From NCBI GenBank assembly GCA_029641185.1, contig JAPWGK010000002.1:2666001-2730000 (forward strand): a stretch of DNA of 64,000 nt, in the 5' to 3' direction. The position numbers and the translations under genes were made by a program. Numbering within the stretch: position 1 is the first letter of the stretch; each line of letters begins with the position of its first letter. Positions 10,616 to 22,131 of the stretch are shown here, piece by piece. The DNA is from Pseudofabraea citricarpa (taxonomy: Eukaryota > Ascomycota > Leotiomycetes > Helotiales > Dermateaceae). Below the pieces are notes generated by a model that did no database searches, had not been told where the DNA came from, and was given only the letters and a program-made list of their open reading frames with translations.

Positions 10616-13526
10616 ATGGCTGGCGTTGGTGAAGCCAGTGCTATTATCTCGATTGTCGAACTTGGATTCAGCCTTGCGCAGGCGCTCAATACCTATGTTA
10701 GCGCTATAGCAGCGGCTCCCGATGATGTATCGAGCTTGTCAGGTGAGATCGCATCGACTTCTCTGCATCTCAAGAGCCTCGAGGGCTTGGTCATCAAAAA
10801 TAATGAGACAAAGGCTTGGGATGATGATGGCGTGGAGCTGGCCAAAACCTCGATCGCGGACTGTGAAAAAATCGTGAGGAGACTCCGAGGGCTACTGCAG
10901 AAAGCCAGTTGGAAACAGAATGACGAACAAAACTCTACTTTTGTCGCGAGCGAAATAGATTTGAGCAAATTTGAGAGAATCATGTGGCCGCGGCTGAAGC
11001 CGGATCTGAATGTGTGCAAGGTTGACCTACAGAGGGTTAAACTGAACCTCATACTGGCGTACAATTCTTACATGATTGCGACCGTGTAAGTTTGAACCTG
11101 GCCGATTGTTTCTGAATCCGTCCGAGAGAGAAACAGACCCATTCACACCCGATTGCTACTAACATGTACAACCTTGCACAGGTCTACCGAGTCAGAAAAG
11201 AATGAATATCGAAATGCTATCAAAGGTTTGAAGAGGGCCAGGAAGTGGAATGCCCGAAAGATAAAGCGAGCAAAAGAACGTCGCAGAAGTCCAGACCCTA
11301 TCTTGCGAACCAGAAGACCAGCGTCTCAGCGAATGGAGCTGGATTCTTTTGACATGGAAGAGGAAAGAGACCTGGAGTTGCAAGAAGAGTTCGAGAGGTT
11401 TTTGGAGCTCGAGGACGAAAAGGAAGAGGAGCAAATGCGAATTCTGGTGCTCGCCGAAGAAAATAAAAAGCGTGATGCGGAAGAGCAGAAGAGAAAGAAG
11501 ATAGAGCAGAAAGCCATTGAAGATTACACGGCCAAAATTAGAAAGGTCGAAGACGAGACCAAGAAAAAGAAAATTGCGTTGCAGAAAAAGATGGGAGAGA
11601 GAGGTGGCTTGACACAGCAGCAGATTGAAGCTATAATTGAGGATGTCTATCCCAAGAATGCTAATACAGCCGCTCTTGTGTTGAAAAACACCCCGTTATC
11701 TTACGAAGAGCAAGCGAATTCCGATACCGTTTTAGATGGAGAGGATAAAAGTGATTCAAGACCATCATCACGACTTTCAGGCTTCAGGTAATCCCTTTCG
11801 AAGCTCATACTGAAATCAAGAAGCCTGCTAATATCTTCTGATAAGAAATCTGTTTAGGACTTCTAACTCAAACAAAATTTCCGATCCCAATGTGTCTATT
11901 GTTGGAGCGACGAAGCCTTCGTGGAGTGATACCGTTTCCGGAGTTGGTGTTGCTAAACTCGAAAGTTGGTACATTTCAGTAAAGCTTGGGGGTATATCTG
12001 GCCAATGTATGCTAATGCCATTGCCACCGCCTACAACAATCAAACACTTGATAAACGCCGAAGCTAGCAACAAAAAAGGCTTTAAGTCATTTACTCCTGT
12101 TTTCGATGTTCTCATATCGCTCTCTCCCACCCTGGTTAATGAAATAAACTACCTTCTTAAGCAACGTGCTAGAGAAAAGCCTAATCACGAATGCTCTATA
12201 CTTTCAATTTACCGCCCAGAAATTCAAGAGAAGAGAAGATCTACGAACCGGGAACAGTTCAAACTTGGACCATTCAAGCTTAAGATAGATAGGCCAGTTG
12301 AGGCAGAGGGGGTCAAAGACGTTTGTGTTATTCTCAAATATGAGGAGAGTGCACTGGAACGACAGAAGGAGACCGGCGGAACAAGGAGCGAGAGCCCAGA
12401 TTCTCTAGAAAGTGAGACACGGCGCCGAGTCTCATCATCTTTATTACCAGAACCACCATCCATATACATTCGTGCACCTCGAAAGTCTAGCATTTCACAA
12501 CGCTCAAGTTCCTTCAAACCTAGCCCACACAGCCACATGCAAAAAAGTCGAACTAGGAGTCAAAGTCAGCGTGTTTCGTACGAAGATGAATATAAACAAC
12601 CAAGAGCTACTAGAATTGTTGAAAGAGATATACCAACTCCACCTCCAGGGCGTGCCAGTACAATGGAAATTCCAGCACGCTCTCAAAGCTACGAATCTGA
12701 TGGTAGATGGCATGTAAAACCACCGGCAAATGATAGCTACTATAGAGAGGATGCAAATCCACGCGGGGAGTCTTCAAGAAGCGCAGATGCAATTCAAATT
12801 TCCTCCCGTTATTACCAGCCACGAACCATATCGCCGCGGCGGACTTCTGATGAACAGTATTATGGCAACAGAATGGGTTCTCTGGGCAACGAACCGGTTC
12901 ATAACAGAGCTCCAAGTTCATACACCCCTGCTCAAAGACATTCCTCCGCAGGCAATGAATTGTCCGTCCAAGAGATCAGACGAGAGTATCCACCACCTGG
13001 CACTAGTGGCTATGTCACGCAACGTACGTTTTTCCGAGAACGGGAAAGTAGCCCTCCCCGAAGACAGAGACGTTCGTCATTTAGTTCCGACAGTGACTCA
13101 GATGATTCGAGAGAAAGAGACAGAGTCCCATATATATCAAGACCTCGACCGTCATCTTATCAACAGCCCCAGCGAAGAAGCAGCATAGGTACAAGCCGAG
13201 ACCGGATGGATTCAAGATCAGGCGAGAACCAGGCCCGAGACCTGAGACCAACTGTCGTTGATGCAGATGACGAGGATAGCGATATGCTATCATCCGATAA
13301 GGAGATTTTAGTAGATCGGCTAGTCGAGAAGTACTCACAAGTGCAGCCAGAGACAAATGGAAACCTCACGGATGAGACGAAACAAAGTGAAGATTTGAGA
13401 CACATCCCGACTGAACTTTCGGATATCGTTGAGGTGAGTGAGAGTGAGAGCGGTGCTAGTTCGAAGGAAAATGAGGACACTGGAGCAAATAGAGAAACGA
13501 TAAGAAGAGAGAATGGAGGAAATTAA
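10616..13526 (+). CDS. Protein with STAND-type fungal N-terminal domain, coiled coil and disordered tail
   Basis: Three exons (10616-11085, 11182-11787, 11858-13526) encode 914 residues. Residues 1-157 resemble the helical N-terminal domain found in fungal STAND/NLR-type and ankyrin proteins: MAGVGEASAIISIVELGFSL, then NTYVSAIAAAPDDVSSLSGEI. Residues ~195-310 are highly charged Glu/Lys/Arg-rich coiled coil. The next ~170 residues look folded (WYISVKLGGISGQC). The C-terminal ~400 residues are Ser/Pro/Arg-rich and disordered, ending in an acidic stretch (DADDEDSDMLSSDKE). No NACHT P-loop or repeat domain follows, so it is not a complete STAND ATPase. Its place beside a HET gene suggests, but does not prove, a signalling or allorecognition role. 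Both introns have GT-AG ends and keep frame. Confidence 0.8.
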
Positions 13527-13581
13527 GGAAACATGGCACGCAGCACTCATCATAACTTCATTTATATTGATTGCTGGTCTA

Positions 13582-15212
13582 TTACTGCCCGATCCTCACT
13601 ATGCTAAATCCGAATCTCTCCATTTCCAACATATCCATGCTCCCAAAAGGACACAGAAAAGTCCTAGGTGATTTCATGACCTTTGCTACCTGCTGCCAAT
13701 CAATTTTACCAACCCCCTTGCCGTGAAACTCTTCCCAATCGGTATGAACAACAATGGCATTTGCATCTCGGCAAACTTCGTACGGGTATTCGCCCAGCTG
13801 AACATTTTGGCTACTTCTAGAATTTGAATCATCCGGCAGGTTTAATGCTTGCCGAATATTTGTATAGGGAGTATGCGGATCATAGATCGAGATTGCTGCA
13901 CCATTCTTCAAGAAGTCATGAGCCAGATCAATAGCAACCGAGCCTCGAGTATCCGTAGTACCGGCCTTGAAGGAAAAACCAAAGATAGCGATTTTCTTGG
14001 GCTCAGATGGGGCCAAGGTGTCCAAAACCCTCATCGATATCCTTGAGTTCTGATAGTCGTTCATGTCGACGACGGCATTCCAATAGGCGGCGACCTGGTT
14101 CAAGCCGAGACTCTGCGCCAGATAGACGAGACACAAGAGATCTTTCTTCAAGCACGAACCGCCGAAACCGAATCCTGCTTGCAGCGTTTTCGAGCCGATG
14201 CGAGGTTCCATCCTCAGCACGCTCGACACGTCGTCGACTCTTGCGTTTACGCACTCGCAGATGGCACTCAGTGAGTTGATGCTGCTTATGCGCTGCGCAA
14301 TCATGGCGTTGGATGCGATTTTCGAGAGCTCTGATGACCAGGTTGACATGGTTAGGATCCGCTCTCGTGGAACCCAGCTGTAGTATTTCACGAGGGTCTC
14401 TATAGATACGGCTACAGTGGCGCTGGGAAGAGAACCAATAACGACCCGATTGGGTTCTAACAGGTCTCTTACAGCTGTGCCTTGGGCGAGGAACTCTGGA
14501 TTTGATAAGACTGTGAACTGGGCACCTGGCGACGCCCTGCTTTTGAGCTAATTTCAAACTTTAGTCTTTCTCCTTGGTTGTTTATCTTGCTTTGTGATGG
14601 TTGCTTACAATATCACTGATACGCTGAGCGGTTGTGACGGGAACCGTACTTTTTTCAACAACAATAGCCCCCTTGGATGCCTCTGCAACTGTCAAAACAG
14701 CTGCATCGAGGGCAGCAGTATCCAGACCTTGATCCTATTACTAATCAGTGAAATCCCTAACTATAGATGATCAACAAAAGAAAGACCCTTACTCACACCC
14801 AAAGGTGTATTAACGCAGAGAAATATAACCTGTGCGCTGGCAATACACCTCGTGATCTCAGTAGAGAAACGAAGATTTGCCAAACGGCCATTTCCCTTCA
14901 GTAACTTCTCAAGACCGGGCTCTGAAATTGGTAGATCATGTGAGTTCCACTTCTCGATTAGCCCAGCATCTCGGTCTACAATATCGATGTGAGATTCTGG
15001 ATTCATGGCTGCCATGATGATACCTGATGTTGCACCTGAAATACAATCAAGTTAGCCGAGGAGCATAAGATTTAGACATTGAAGGGGAATAAGTATGTCA
15101 TACCGACATATCCAGCGCCTACATAGCAGATCCTATCAGCTTGAGTAGTTGTCTCGCCACTTGAATCGGCTTGGCTGGAGGCCAAAAGCCGTCGCTGTGG
15201 TCGAAGGCGCAT
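13582..15212 (-). CDS. UGD1: UDP-glucose 6-dehydrogenase
   Basis: Four exons (15212-15104, 15035-14797, 14734-14609, 14547-13582) encode 479 residues. The enzyme oxidises UDP-glucose to UDP-glucuronate with two NAD+, giving the precursor of glucuronate and, after decarboxylation, UDP-xylose. The N-terminal Rossmann motif VGAGYVG is at ~31-37, FLCVNTPLG and VVEKSTVPVTTA follow, and the catalytic cysteine is C290 in GFGFGGSCLKKD. The C-terminal UDP-binding domain carries FGFSFKAGTTDTR. Length and order fit the family. The gene ends 55 bases from the convergent STAND-like gene and is divergent from the Stealth phosphotransferase at 15702, which could use a downstream sugar of the same pathway. 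The start gives a short non-conserved extension before the Rossmann strand. Confidence 0.93.
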
Positions 15213-15701
15213 TGCTATTTATTGACTTCTCAGAGTAAACCGTTTTTAGGAAGTGTTAAGTAAAAGAGGATTTTCAAATTCAAGACTATAGGTGATTCGA
15301 AGTCTAATAACAATTGTGACATTCGTTCCTTGCTGTAATTCTGTTGAGAATTGGCTACTGATTATTTATCAACCACCTCATGATTTACGCGAGGCTCAGA
15401 CGACATCCTCATTTAAGAGGTGGCTAAACAGCCCGACCGACCTTACATAGGATAGCTTTCAAGGACAATGCCATAAACCATAAATTCTTGCTGTGATCTA
15501 TGCATTTCTGTACACTATCTTTTAGTGGCATTCTTGCGATGGAAAAGGCATGCGCCTCGTGCAATCCTTGGGAAACTCTCTTTGCCCTGGATCCGACTAA
15601 CTGACTGTCTACACAAGACGAGCAACCAAGACTTCGGCGAAGACTCTCACCTCCACAAGAACCTCTTTAGTCTTGTTCGGAGCAAGATCCTCGCAACAAA
15701 G
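15213..15701. promoter_or_regulatory. Putative bidirectional promoter between UGD1 and the Stealth-family gene
   Basis: 489 bases separate the two start codons. The shared upstream region could coordinate both genes. An open frame continues upstream of 15702 but has no ATG, so it is read as leader. I see no clear TATA box. Confidence 0.5.
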
Positions 15702-17870
15702 ATGATATCCATCTCTCTAATTCAACGAAAATTCTTCGTCCGAGCTTCTTACCGGAGCCGGGTCTTTCTGTACCTCTCCGTAGTCCTTGTTCTTCTTTAT
15801 AGTTCAAACCAAGCGCTTTTTTGCACTGGAGTAGTATATTCCTTAGATTTTTCAAGAAATATCCACAATCTACCACTTGCCAAGTTCCTCAGTCCGAATA
15901 CGAAGACTCTTGCTAACGACAAATCACCACCGAGATTGGAAAACGCCACAGAAGTCCAAGAGAAGCACTCAGACAAGTCAGAATATGGATTAGTCAGACA
16001 AAACGCTGAGAAACTACCTTTATATGTGTTTGTCCCATTGGAAGAGGCAGTAGCGGATTTTAAACTAGAAGGCTGGGAGGATGAATGGATCAGTGATGGT
16101 GTGTTCAACGCCACAAGATGGGGCAAGATAAAAGAACCCAAAATAGACGTGGTTTATAACTGCAAGTATCTTGCGTCTATCAATCAACTTGTTGTGCTGA
16201 CATTTATCCGTAGGGGTAAATGGATCCGAACAAGCATTTAAGGATACAATACAACAGTACGAGGCAACATCGAAACTCAACGACCCCCAAGGAGAATGGC
16301 TCGCAACGCACAGGAAGAATAGATTCGCACCATGGAATGAACTTCTCTACTCGATTCGGAGTGTCGAGAAATACAGCAGTGATTTCTTGAACAGAATCCA
16401 GATCCTTGTGAACAATGTCAAGCTTTTCCACTTTGATTCTTTTGATTCTCGACAGCAGCATCCGGACTGGCTGGCATCAAAAGAGTCGCTTGATGGAAGA
16501 CTAGAGGTACTATCACAAGAAGAATTTTTTGTAGACGAGGTAAAGAGGTGTCTTCCGGCTTTCAATTCGCGTACGATCGAAAGTATGATATTTAACACCA
16601 AGTCAGATACTGACAGGGTACGTAAAATATCTCTCTCATCTGAAATTTACGTTTTGCTGCGCAATGCCATGAACATCAATACCCCTTATGGTCTTAGAAT
16701 CGAAAACAGCACGCATGTCATAAAGCAGTTTACTAAAACCTCAACCAGGTCTTCGCTATGTCCGATGACATGTTCCTCAACAGCTTGCACACAGCATCAG
16801 ACATCTACTCTCCCCTTTTCGGCACCTCAATCGGCTTTAAAAACAACACCTACAACAAACAAACGACGCCCAATGAGACAGATCTCGCGCGGTTCGGCGA
16901 AAAGCCCGGACTGATCTACACGTCCTGGTTGCTGAACCAACGATTCGGGGCTCGCAAACGCAGCGGCCAATTACACGTAGGGCATTCCATCTCGCGAGCC
17001 ATAACGAGAGAAGCATTGAATTCTTTCCCCGGTCCGTTCCTCAAATCGGCCTGCACGAGATTCCGAAACGAGGACTTTCAGATAAACACCTGGTATCTGA
17101 CGTTTCATTATACCATGGAGAGATTCAGAGAGGCTTTGCTGTTGGGCTACTTGCTAAGAAGTGATCTGGATTCTGATGGAACTCTGGATTGGGATGAGCG
17201 CAGTGCGATTGTTTCGGAAGTAGCTGAAGCCCAAAGAAACCATCTTAATATCCACCCTGTGAGAGATAGGATATACGAGGAAGTGCCTGATCTATTGAAA
17301 AGTGCAGGGTTGGCGCCACCAGCGGCAAATGCAGGCGCAGTCAACTGGACATCCCTCGATGGACCATATACGACAATGAAGACCAAGTGCCACAAATTCG
17401 ATATCAGGAAATGTCTAGGGAAAGGCTTCATATCCCAGAAATCCAAGAAGATATATTCAACAATCTCAATCCATCAGAAGCTATCAAAGGAAAATCCCAA
17501 ATGTGGTGACTGCTTAATTAAGATCTTACTGAACCGTAAGAAGCGAGGCCTTTCAAATTTTCTTCCTCGCTCTGTCACGCAAGAGGAAAAAAGAGCAATG
17601 GTCATCAAAGCTCTAATGAAGTATCAGTACATGGTTGTAGCACCACAGGTCGAGTTTGTCATGGTTTCAAATGCTACACAGCTAGAAATGGAGTTAGCGA
17701 GTCTATTGCCACGAAAAGACCAGGAATCAGGGCATATATACCCCACTCAGATATGTCTCAATGATGATATCAAGACCGAGCAGAGAGAAGAGAGAGATAG
17801 AATATCTCAAGTTATGCAACGAGGGCTTGAAAAGTTATGGCCTGAAAAGAGCACTTTTGAACAAGGGTAG
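15702..17870 (+). CDS. Stealth-family sugar-phosphate transferase (xylosylphosphotransferase-like), type II membrane protein
   Basis: Three exons (15702-16161, 16214-16617, 16749-17870) encode 661 residues. A single hydrophobic anchor near the N-terminus (residues ~19-40, RVFLYLSVVLVLLY) indicates a Golgi-type type II membrane protein. Stealth blocks occur in order: CR1 IDVVYNWVNGSE at ~148-159, CR2 NRFAPWNELLYSIRSVEKY and later AMSDDMFLNS, CR3 around SFPGPFLKSACTRFRNEDF, and CR4 ICLNDD near the C-terminus. A complete EF-hand loop, DLDSDGTLDWDE at ~427-438, lies between CR3 and CR4, as in N-acetylglucosamine-1-phosphotransferase alpha/beta. The fungal Stealth enzyme known to me is the cryptococcal xylosylphosphotransferase Xpt1, which moves xylose-phosphate from UDP-xylose to mannose. 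Donor here is inferred. Intron 1 has a GC donor (GCAAGT). Confidence 0.88.
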
Positions 17871-20704
17871 CGATGTACGTATAGATTACAGAAAATCATA
17901 TGTCTTGATAGAAGAGGTACTGCAGAAATGTAATTATTTTCATAATTTTTGGCAATGTCGAAGCTAAACACTGAAGCTGTCTGTAACCATTGCATGTCTC
18001 GTAACCAAGCTGTCTCCGGCCACCCTTTAAAACTTCAGCCACCGCCAAATTTCGGGAACCTAAAAACTGTAAATGCCAGAGCTAGAACAAACGAAGAAGA
18101 GAGGCACAAAGGCCCGAAGCCAGAGAGGCATTTTTATCCTGCTGCCTACTTGAATCGATACCCAAGCTCACTGAAATATCACCCTTCCTCTAAAGTCAAG
18201 TAACATGTGCTATTGCCAACCTTACTCTTATTACCAGCCGCCTTCTCCAACATTCGGTTACGTTATTTCCGGGTTTCATTTGGAAATGGCGTACTGACTA
18301 GAATAATTAAAGAGAACGGAATTAAGCGTTGGGATGACAACAGGAAGCGCAACGACGGCAAGATTTATAGCATTTGTGAAAGGTATCAGGGCACCAGAGT
18401 GAATTACTCCAATCTGGCTTGGCGATGGCTGTATCAACAGATTCCACGTCGCATTAGCCTGTGTAGGTACCTACTCTAATTGAGAATAAGCGCCAATTCA
18501 TAAATAGAGCTAGGCGAGAGAAAAAAAGGAAGGGCGTTCGCTGACCTACAGATTTTGAACCAGGGTTGCTTCTATTGGCTGACATCTTTCCCGACAGCTG
18601 TGTAACATAAACACATAGTCCACTAAGATCCCCTATCGCGTGAAACCCTTCTTCTATTCAAACATAACAACATCTACGCTAAAATAATAACAAAGTTGCT
18701 TGGTCGACGGCTGCTCCGGTGGCAAGTGTTAAGCAGTATACCGATAGGTCAACCACGACATAAATAACCTGACGTTGTTTTGAAGAGATACAGTGCTACA
18801 CGTGGCATTCTCCTACTTCAAAATATTTAAAATCTGTTCAAATAGAAGTTTTGGGTCTTTTCGAACACCAGGTAGTTAATATCAACTCAAGGAACAAAAC
18901 CACTCGCTTTGTGAATATCAAAATTGAAGTTTTAATAGCTCAAGGAATCTTTTTGAGTCAAGCTATATTGCCTGCAACGTGACTGTTTAACAATATATAA
19001 GCTGAGAAGTAGCAGTACTTATGTGACTGATCAAAATTTTGATTGCCGAGTGCTATCTATAGCTTTCGGCTCAAGACTATGTCCGTACGTTCACCGATTT
19101 GCCTTTTGGCTGATGATTCTTTTTCTTCCTTGCTGTGTTATTGTCCATTTACCCTTACATCTCCTATTCGTCTTCGAAGCCAACGAGATATCCGACGACA
19201 AGGTAAACAAAGCTTTGTTTATAACAGTGTAGCGACCGTTATTAAAAACTAAATCATTTAACGACTCTTTATAAAAGGAAGTCGTGTTCTCCGAAAACCT
19301 TTCTTTACCAGCAACCAGTTTATCAAGGTCGCTTGTCTCACTTGCATCCCAAACTTTCAAGGCTATAGCAGTCTTTCTAAGGGCTCATTGCATCTATCTT
19401 CTTGGTACTGTAACATTTTCAAACATATTTATACGACTTTCTTGTTGACTGTAGCCTGGAGAATCGAGTGTTGTATTACGCGGAGCAGGCCCAGCCATCG
19501 CCTTTTATTACTCGAGCGCGTCTTTTGTTGTTTATTGTAACAAGTTGGCTAACTAACATCGATTGTAAATAGAGCAGCCTTCTATCCATGCCTCAAACAA
19601 ACAAGGCATCCATTCTCACGCACGGTGATTCGCGTGAACGAGCGAGAAATCAAATACCGAATATCTCGAATCAAAAGTGCGATAAACGCGAGAAGAAAAC
19701 CTCACGTCGAGATTCTCCATCCATCAAGACACCGACTCCTACAGATTAAATGTCTTTGCCTCGGGTTCATGAACCAGCATGGGCCCAGATCAAAGGTTCT
19801 AGGCCGCTAATCGGCCACGAGGAACATACGTTGCAATACTCTTCAAAAACCAATGATCCCCGCAACGACGACACTCCAAACAATGGCGAATATAATTCTG
19901 ATAGATCAATCATGGCAACAGATGGATACTTGGATCATTCTGGGGGTGGTTCTTGCGGTATACTCGAGGGGGTACAATATTATAAGCAGTCAGCGCTGGA
20001 TGATGGACATTCCTTTTCTGTCAGGATCTGGGAAAATAGCGGTATGAAAGAGGATCCATGGTGCACGTTGAGACTGGCACCCCAAGATGGTTCCGATGGC
20101 GAATAGTATCCAGCTGTTTGGATGCTGAAATATACTTGGACTGGCAGCTGGCTCGCTTGTCTCAAGCAAGAGGTTTTGGAAAAGGATTCTGCCGAAGTTT
20201 CATCTGGTTATGATACTATGTACGGCATGATGGAGCAAGTCGAGAAATATTTTCTTTTGGCCGGTTTTACCATTAGTTTTCTTACATAGCATAGACTCTG
20301 GAAGTTGCCTATAAAGATTTCACTTTTTTTACTACGCATAAATCGCTCCCCATCGAATCTCCCAAATGTTATGAGCACAGACGGTAACCCTTCCTTCCTA
20401 CGGGATTACCAATCAAAAAATCAGAGCCGCACAAACTTTCAACTTATAAGTGATCCAGAAATAATTAGAAACTCGGGCGTTATCATGTGATCCCAATGTC
20501 GAGTAACGTTCTTAAGGTTTTGATAGCGTCGGCAAAGTGGGGGAAGCCACCCAAGGCGGCTCGACCGACAACACCGACGACGATGCTTCTGATATATTGT
20601 TTGACATTCGAAAATCAGTTACTCACTTCGATTTCCTAAGTTCTAGGCTCCCAGTTGAATTCGGACACTTTTCCTTTGAATATTCAAATCCGTCATCCGC
20701 AGAT
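17871..20704. other. Intergenic, no firmly supported gene
   Basis: About 2.8 kb, AT-rich in the middle (18480-19300). Short frames at 17955-18203 and 19023-19360 have no recognisable domain and overlap on several frames. A possible small gene at 19750-20106 is listed separately. The last ~150 bases form the leader of the short-chain dehydrogenase. Confidence 0.45.
19750..20106 (+). CDS. Possible small hypothetical protein
   Basis: An ATG-initiated frame of 118 codons, rich in Ser, Asn, Asp and Gly, hydrophilic and without a recognised domain. An overlapping frame (19853-20047) would give a short hydrophobic helix (WIILGVVLAVYS), so either this is a relic of a spliced membrane-protein gene or the frame is open by chance. 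No splice signals, homology or TATA box decide it. Confidence 0.2.
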   Translation: MSLPRVHEPAWAQIKGSRPLIGHEEHTLQYSSKTNDPRNDDTPNNGEYNSDRSIMATDGYLDHSGGGSCGILEGVQYYKQSALDDGHSFSVRIWENSGMKEDPWCTLRLAPQDGSDGE

Positions 20705-21667
20705 ATGTCTTCCCCGCTCGTAGCATTGATCACCGCGGGGTCAGCTGGACTGGGAGCAGCAGCAGCACGACTCTTTGCATCCAAAGGCATGCGAGTCATC
20801 ATAAACTATAGTTCTAACTCGGAGCGCGCTTCTGCTCTTATTTCCGAACTCGAGAAACTCTCTCCGCTCCCACGCACGGAGAAGAACTTCATCAGTATCA
20901 AAGCCGATCTCGGAAAACGGAACGATGTGATCAGGCTAGTTGAGGAATCAGTGGCGGCCATGGGAAAACTCGATGCTGTCTTCTCTAACGCGGGCTGGAC
21001 GAGGGTGGTTAGGTTCTTGGAGCTCGATGAGAATATGGTCGAGGAGGATTGGGATCGCTGTTACTTGATGAATGTTAAGAGTCACTTGTTCTTATGTCAC
21101 GCGGCGCGGAAATACCTGGAAGTGACTGGGTACGTATATTCATACTTGTTTTTACCATTTTCTCAAAAGGAAATAATATGATTTCAATAATATGGTGGAT
21201 GTCACAACTAATTTGACAAATTTAGTGGTTGTTTTATCACTACAGCATCAACGGCGGGAGTCAAATCTGGCGGAAGTTCACTAGTAAGTAGTTTAATCCC
21301 TCACAATATACCAAAAGTCCATTGCTGATATATTCTAGGCATATTCTGTCACTAAAGCAGCACAAATCCATCTCGTCAAAGGACTAGCGAAGAGCTGCGG
21401 ACCAAAAATTAGAGTCAACTCCGTATCACCAAGTTTGATGCTAACAGTAAGTCTGAACTTCGGGGCGCCTTTGTTCAGAAATCATCTAATAAAAACTAGG
21501 AATGGGGTTTATCTTTCCCGCAAGCTGCGCAAGATGCAACCAAGGAAGCGACGGCGCTCAAGACCTTCGTCACAGTGGAGGATGTTGCGCAGCAGGTCTT
21601 GTGTTTTGTGAAGAGTAAGACCATCACGGGATCAAATGCGATTGTGGATGCAGGATTTACTCTATAA
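20705..21667 (+). CDS. Short-chain dehydrogenase/reductase (classical SDR)
   Basis: Four exons (20705-21129, 21226-21283, 21339-21446, 21500-21667) encode 252 residues, the usual classical-SDR length. The cofactor motif is ITAGSAGLGAA at ~8-18 (TGxxxGxG-like, with Ala in place of the first Gly). Other blocks are FSNAGW (NNAG-like), ITTAST with the catalytic serine, YSVTK with the catalytic Tyr-x3-Lys pair, and NSVSPSLMLT after it. The final INDxxFT-type end appears as IVDAGFTL. The enzyme would reduce or oxidise a carbonyl/hydroxyl with NAD(P)(H); substrate unknown. The ATG at 20705 sits just before the first beta strand, although the frame is open further upstream. It lies tail-to-tail with the P450 gene. 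Confidence 0.9.
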
Positions 21668-22131
21668 TTTTAAGATTCTCGAGAAGATACAATAGAGGCT
21701 TAGATTTGAAAAACAAAAAATGGCTCAATTGGCATATTCTTGTTGTGTTGATATTTTTGGTTGTCGTCGGTATGTGGTCCGGCTCCACAATTTGGTTTTC
21801 TGGTGAAGTCGACACCAAAACTTAAGAGAATTAATGCGTCACAGCGACACCGGAAAACCTCTCTCGAGATAGATTAGTAAACAAATTCTTTGGGTACTAT
21901 ATTGTTCTTCTCGCTTAAACTAAGGAGAGCAAATCCTCCCGTTTCCTGGTCGCTTACAAGTATGTGCAGAACTGCCATTCAACCAAATTCGAATAGCAGA
22001 ATGGTATAATTGTATGAATTTTTTGAGATGTGCTATAAATGACCAAACACAAGACCACATAAACTGGTATGACCATCCAAAGTAAAAACCCACACAACCG
22101 AAACCCCAAGCAAATGCTGCACTTTCTCACT
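21668..22131. other. Convergent 3' intergenic region
   Basis: 464 bases between the 3' ends of the dehydrogenase and the P450. AT-rich, with no coding frame of note; it probably holds both 3' UTRs. Confidence 0.5.

Noticed and set aside
14003..14557. 184-codon minus frame overlapping the UGD gene
   Set aside because: Frame shadow of exon 4 of the dehydrogenase; the in-frame reading gives conserved UGD sequence.
18541..18580. Possible tRNA T-arm (ggttcaaaatc on the minus strand)
   Set aside because: No matching T-stem, anticodon arm or acceptor stem nearby.
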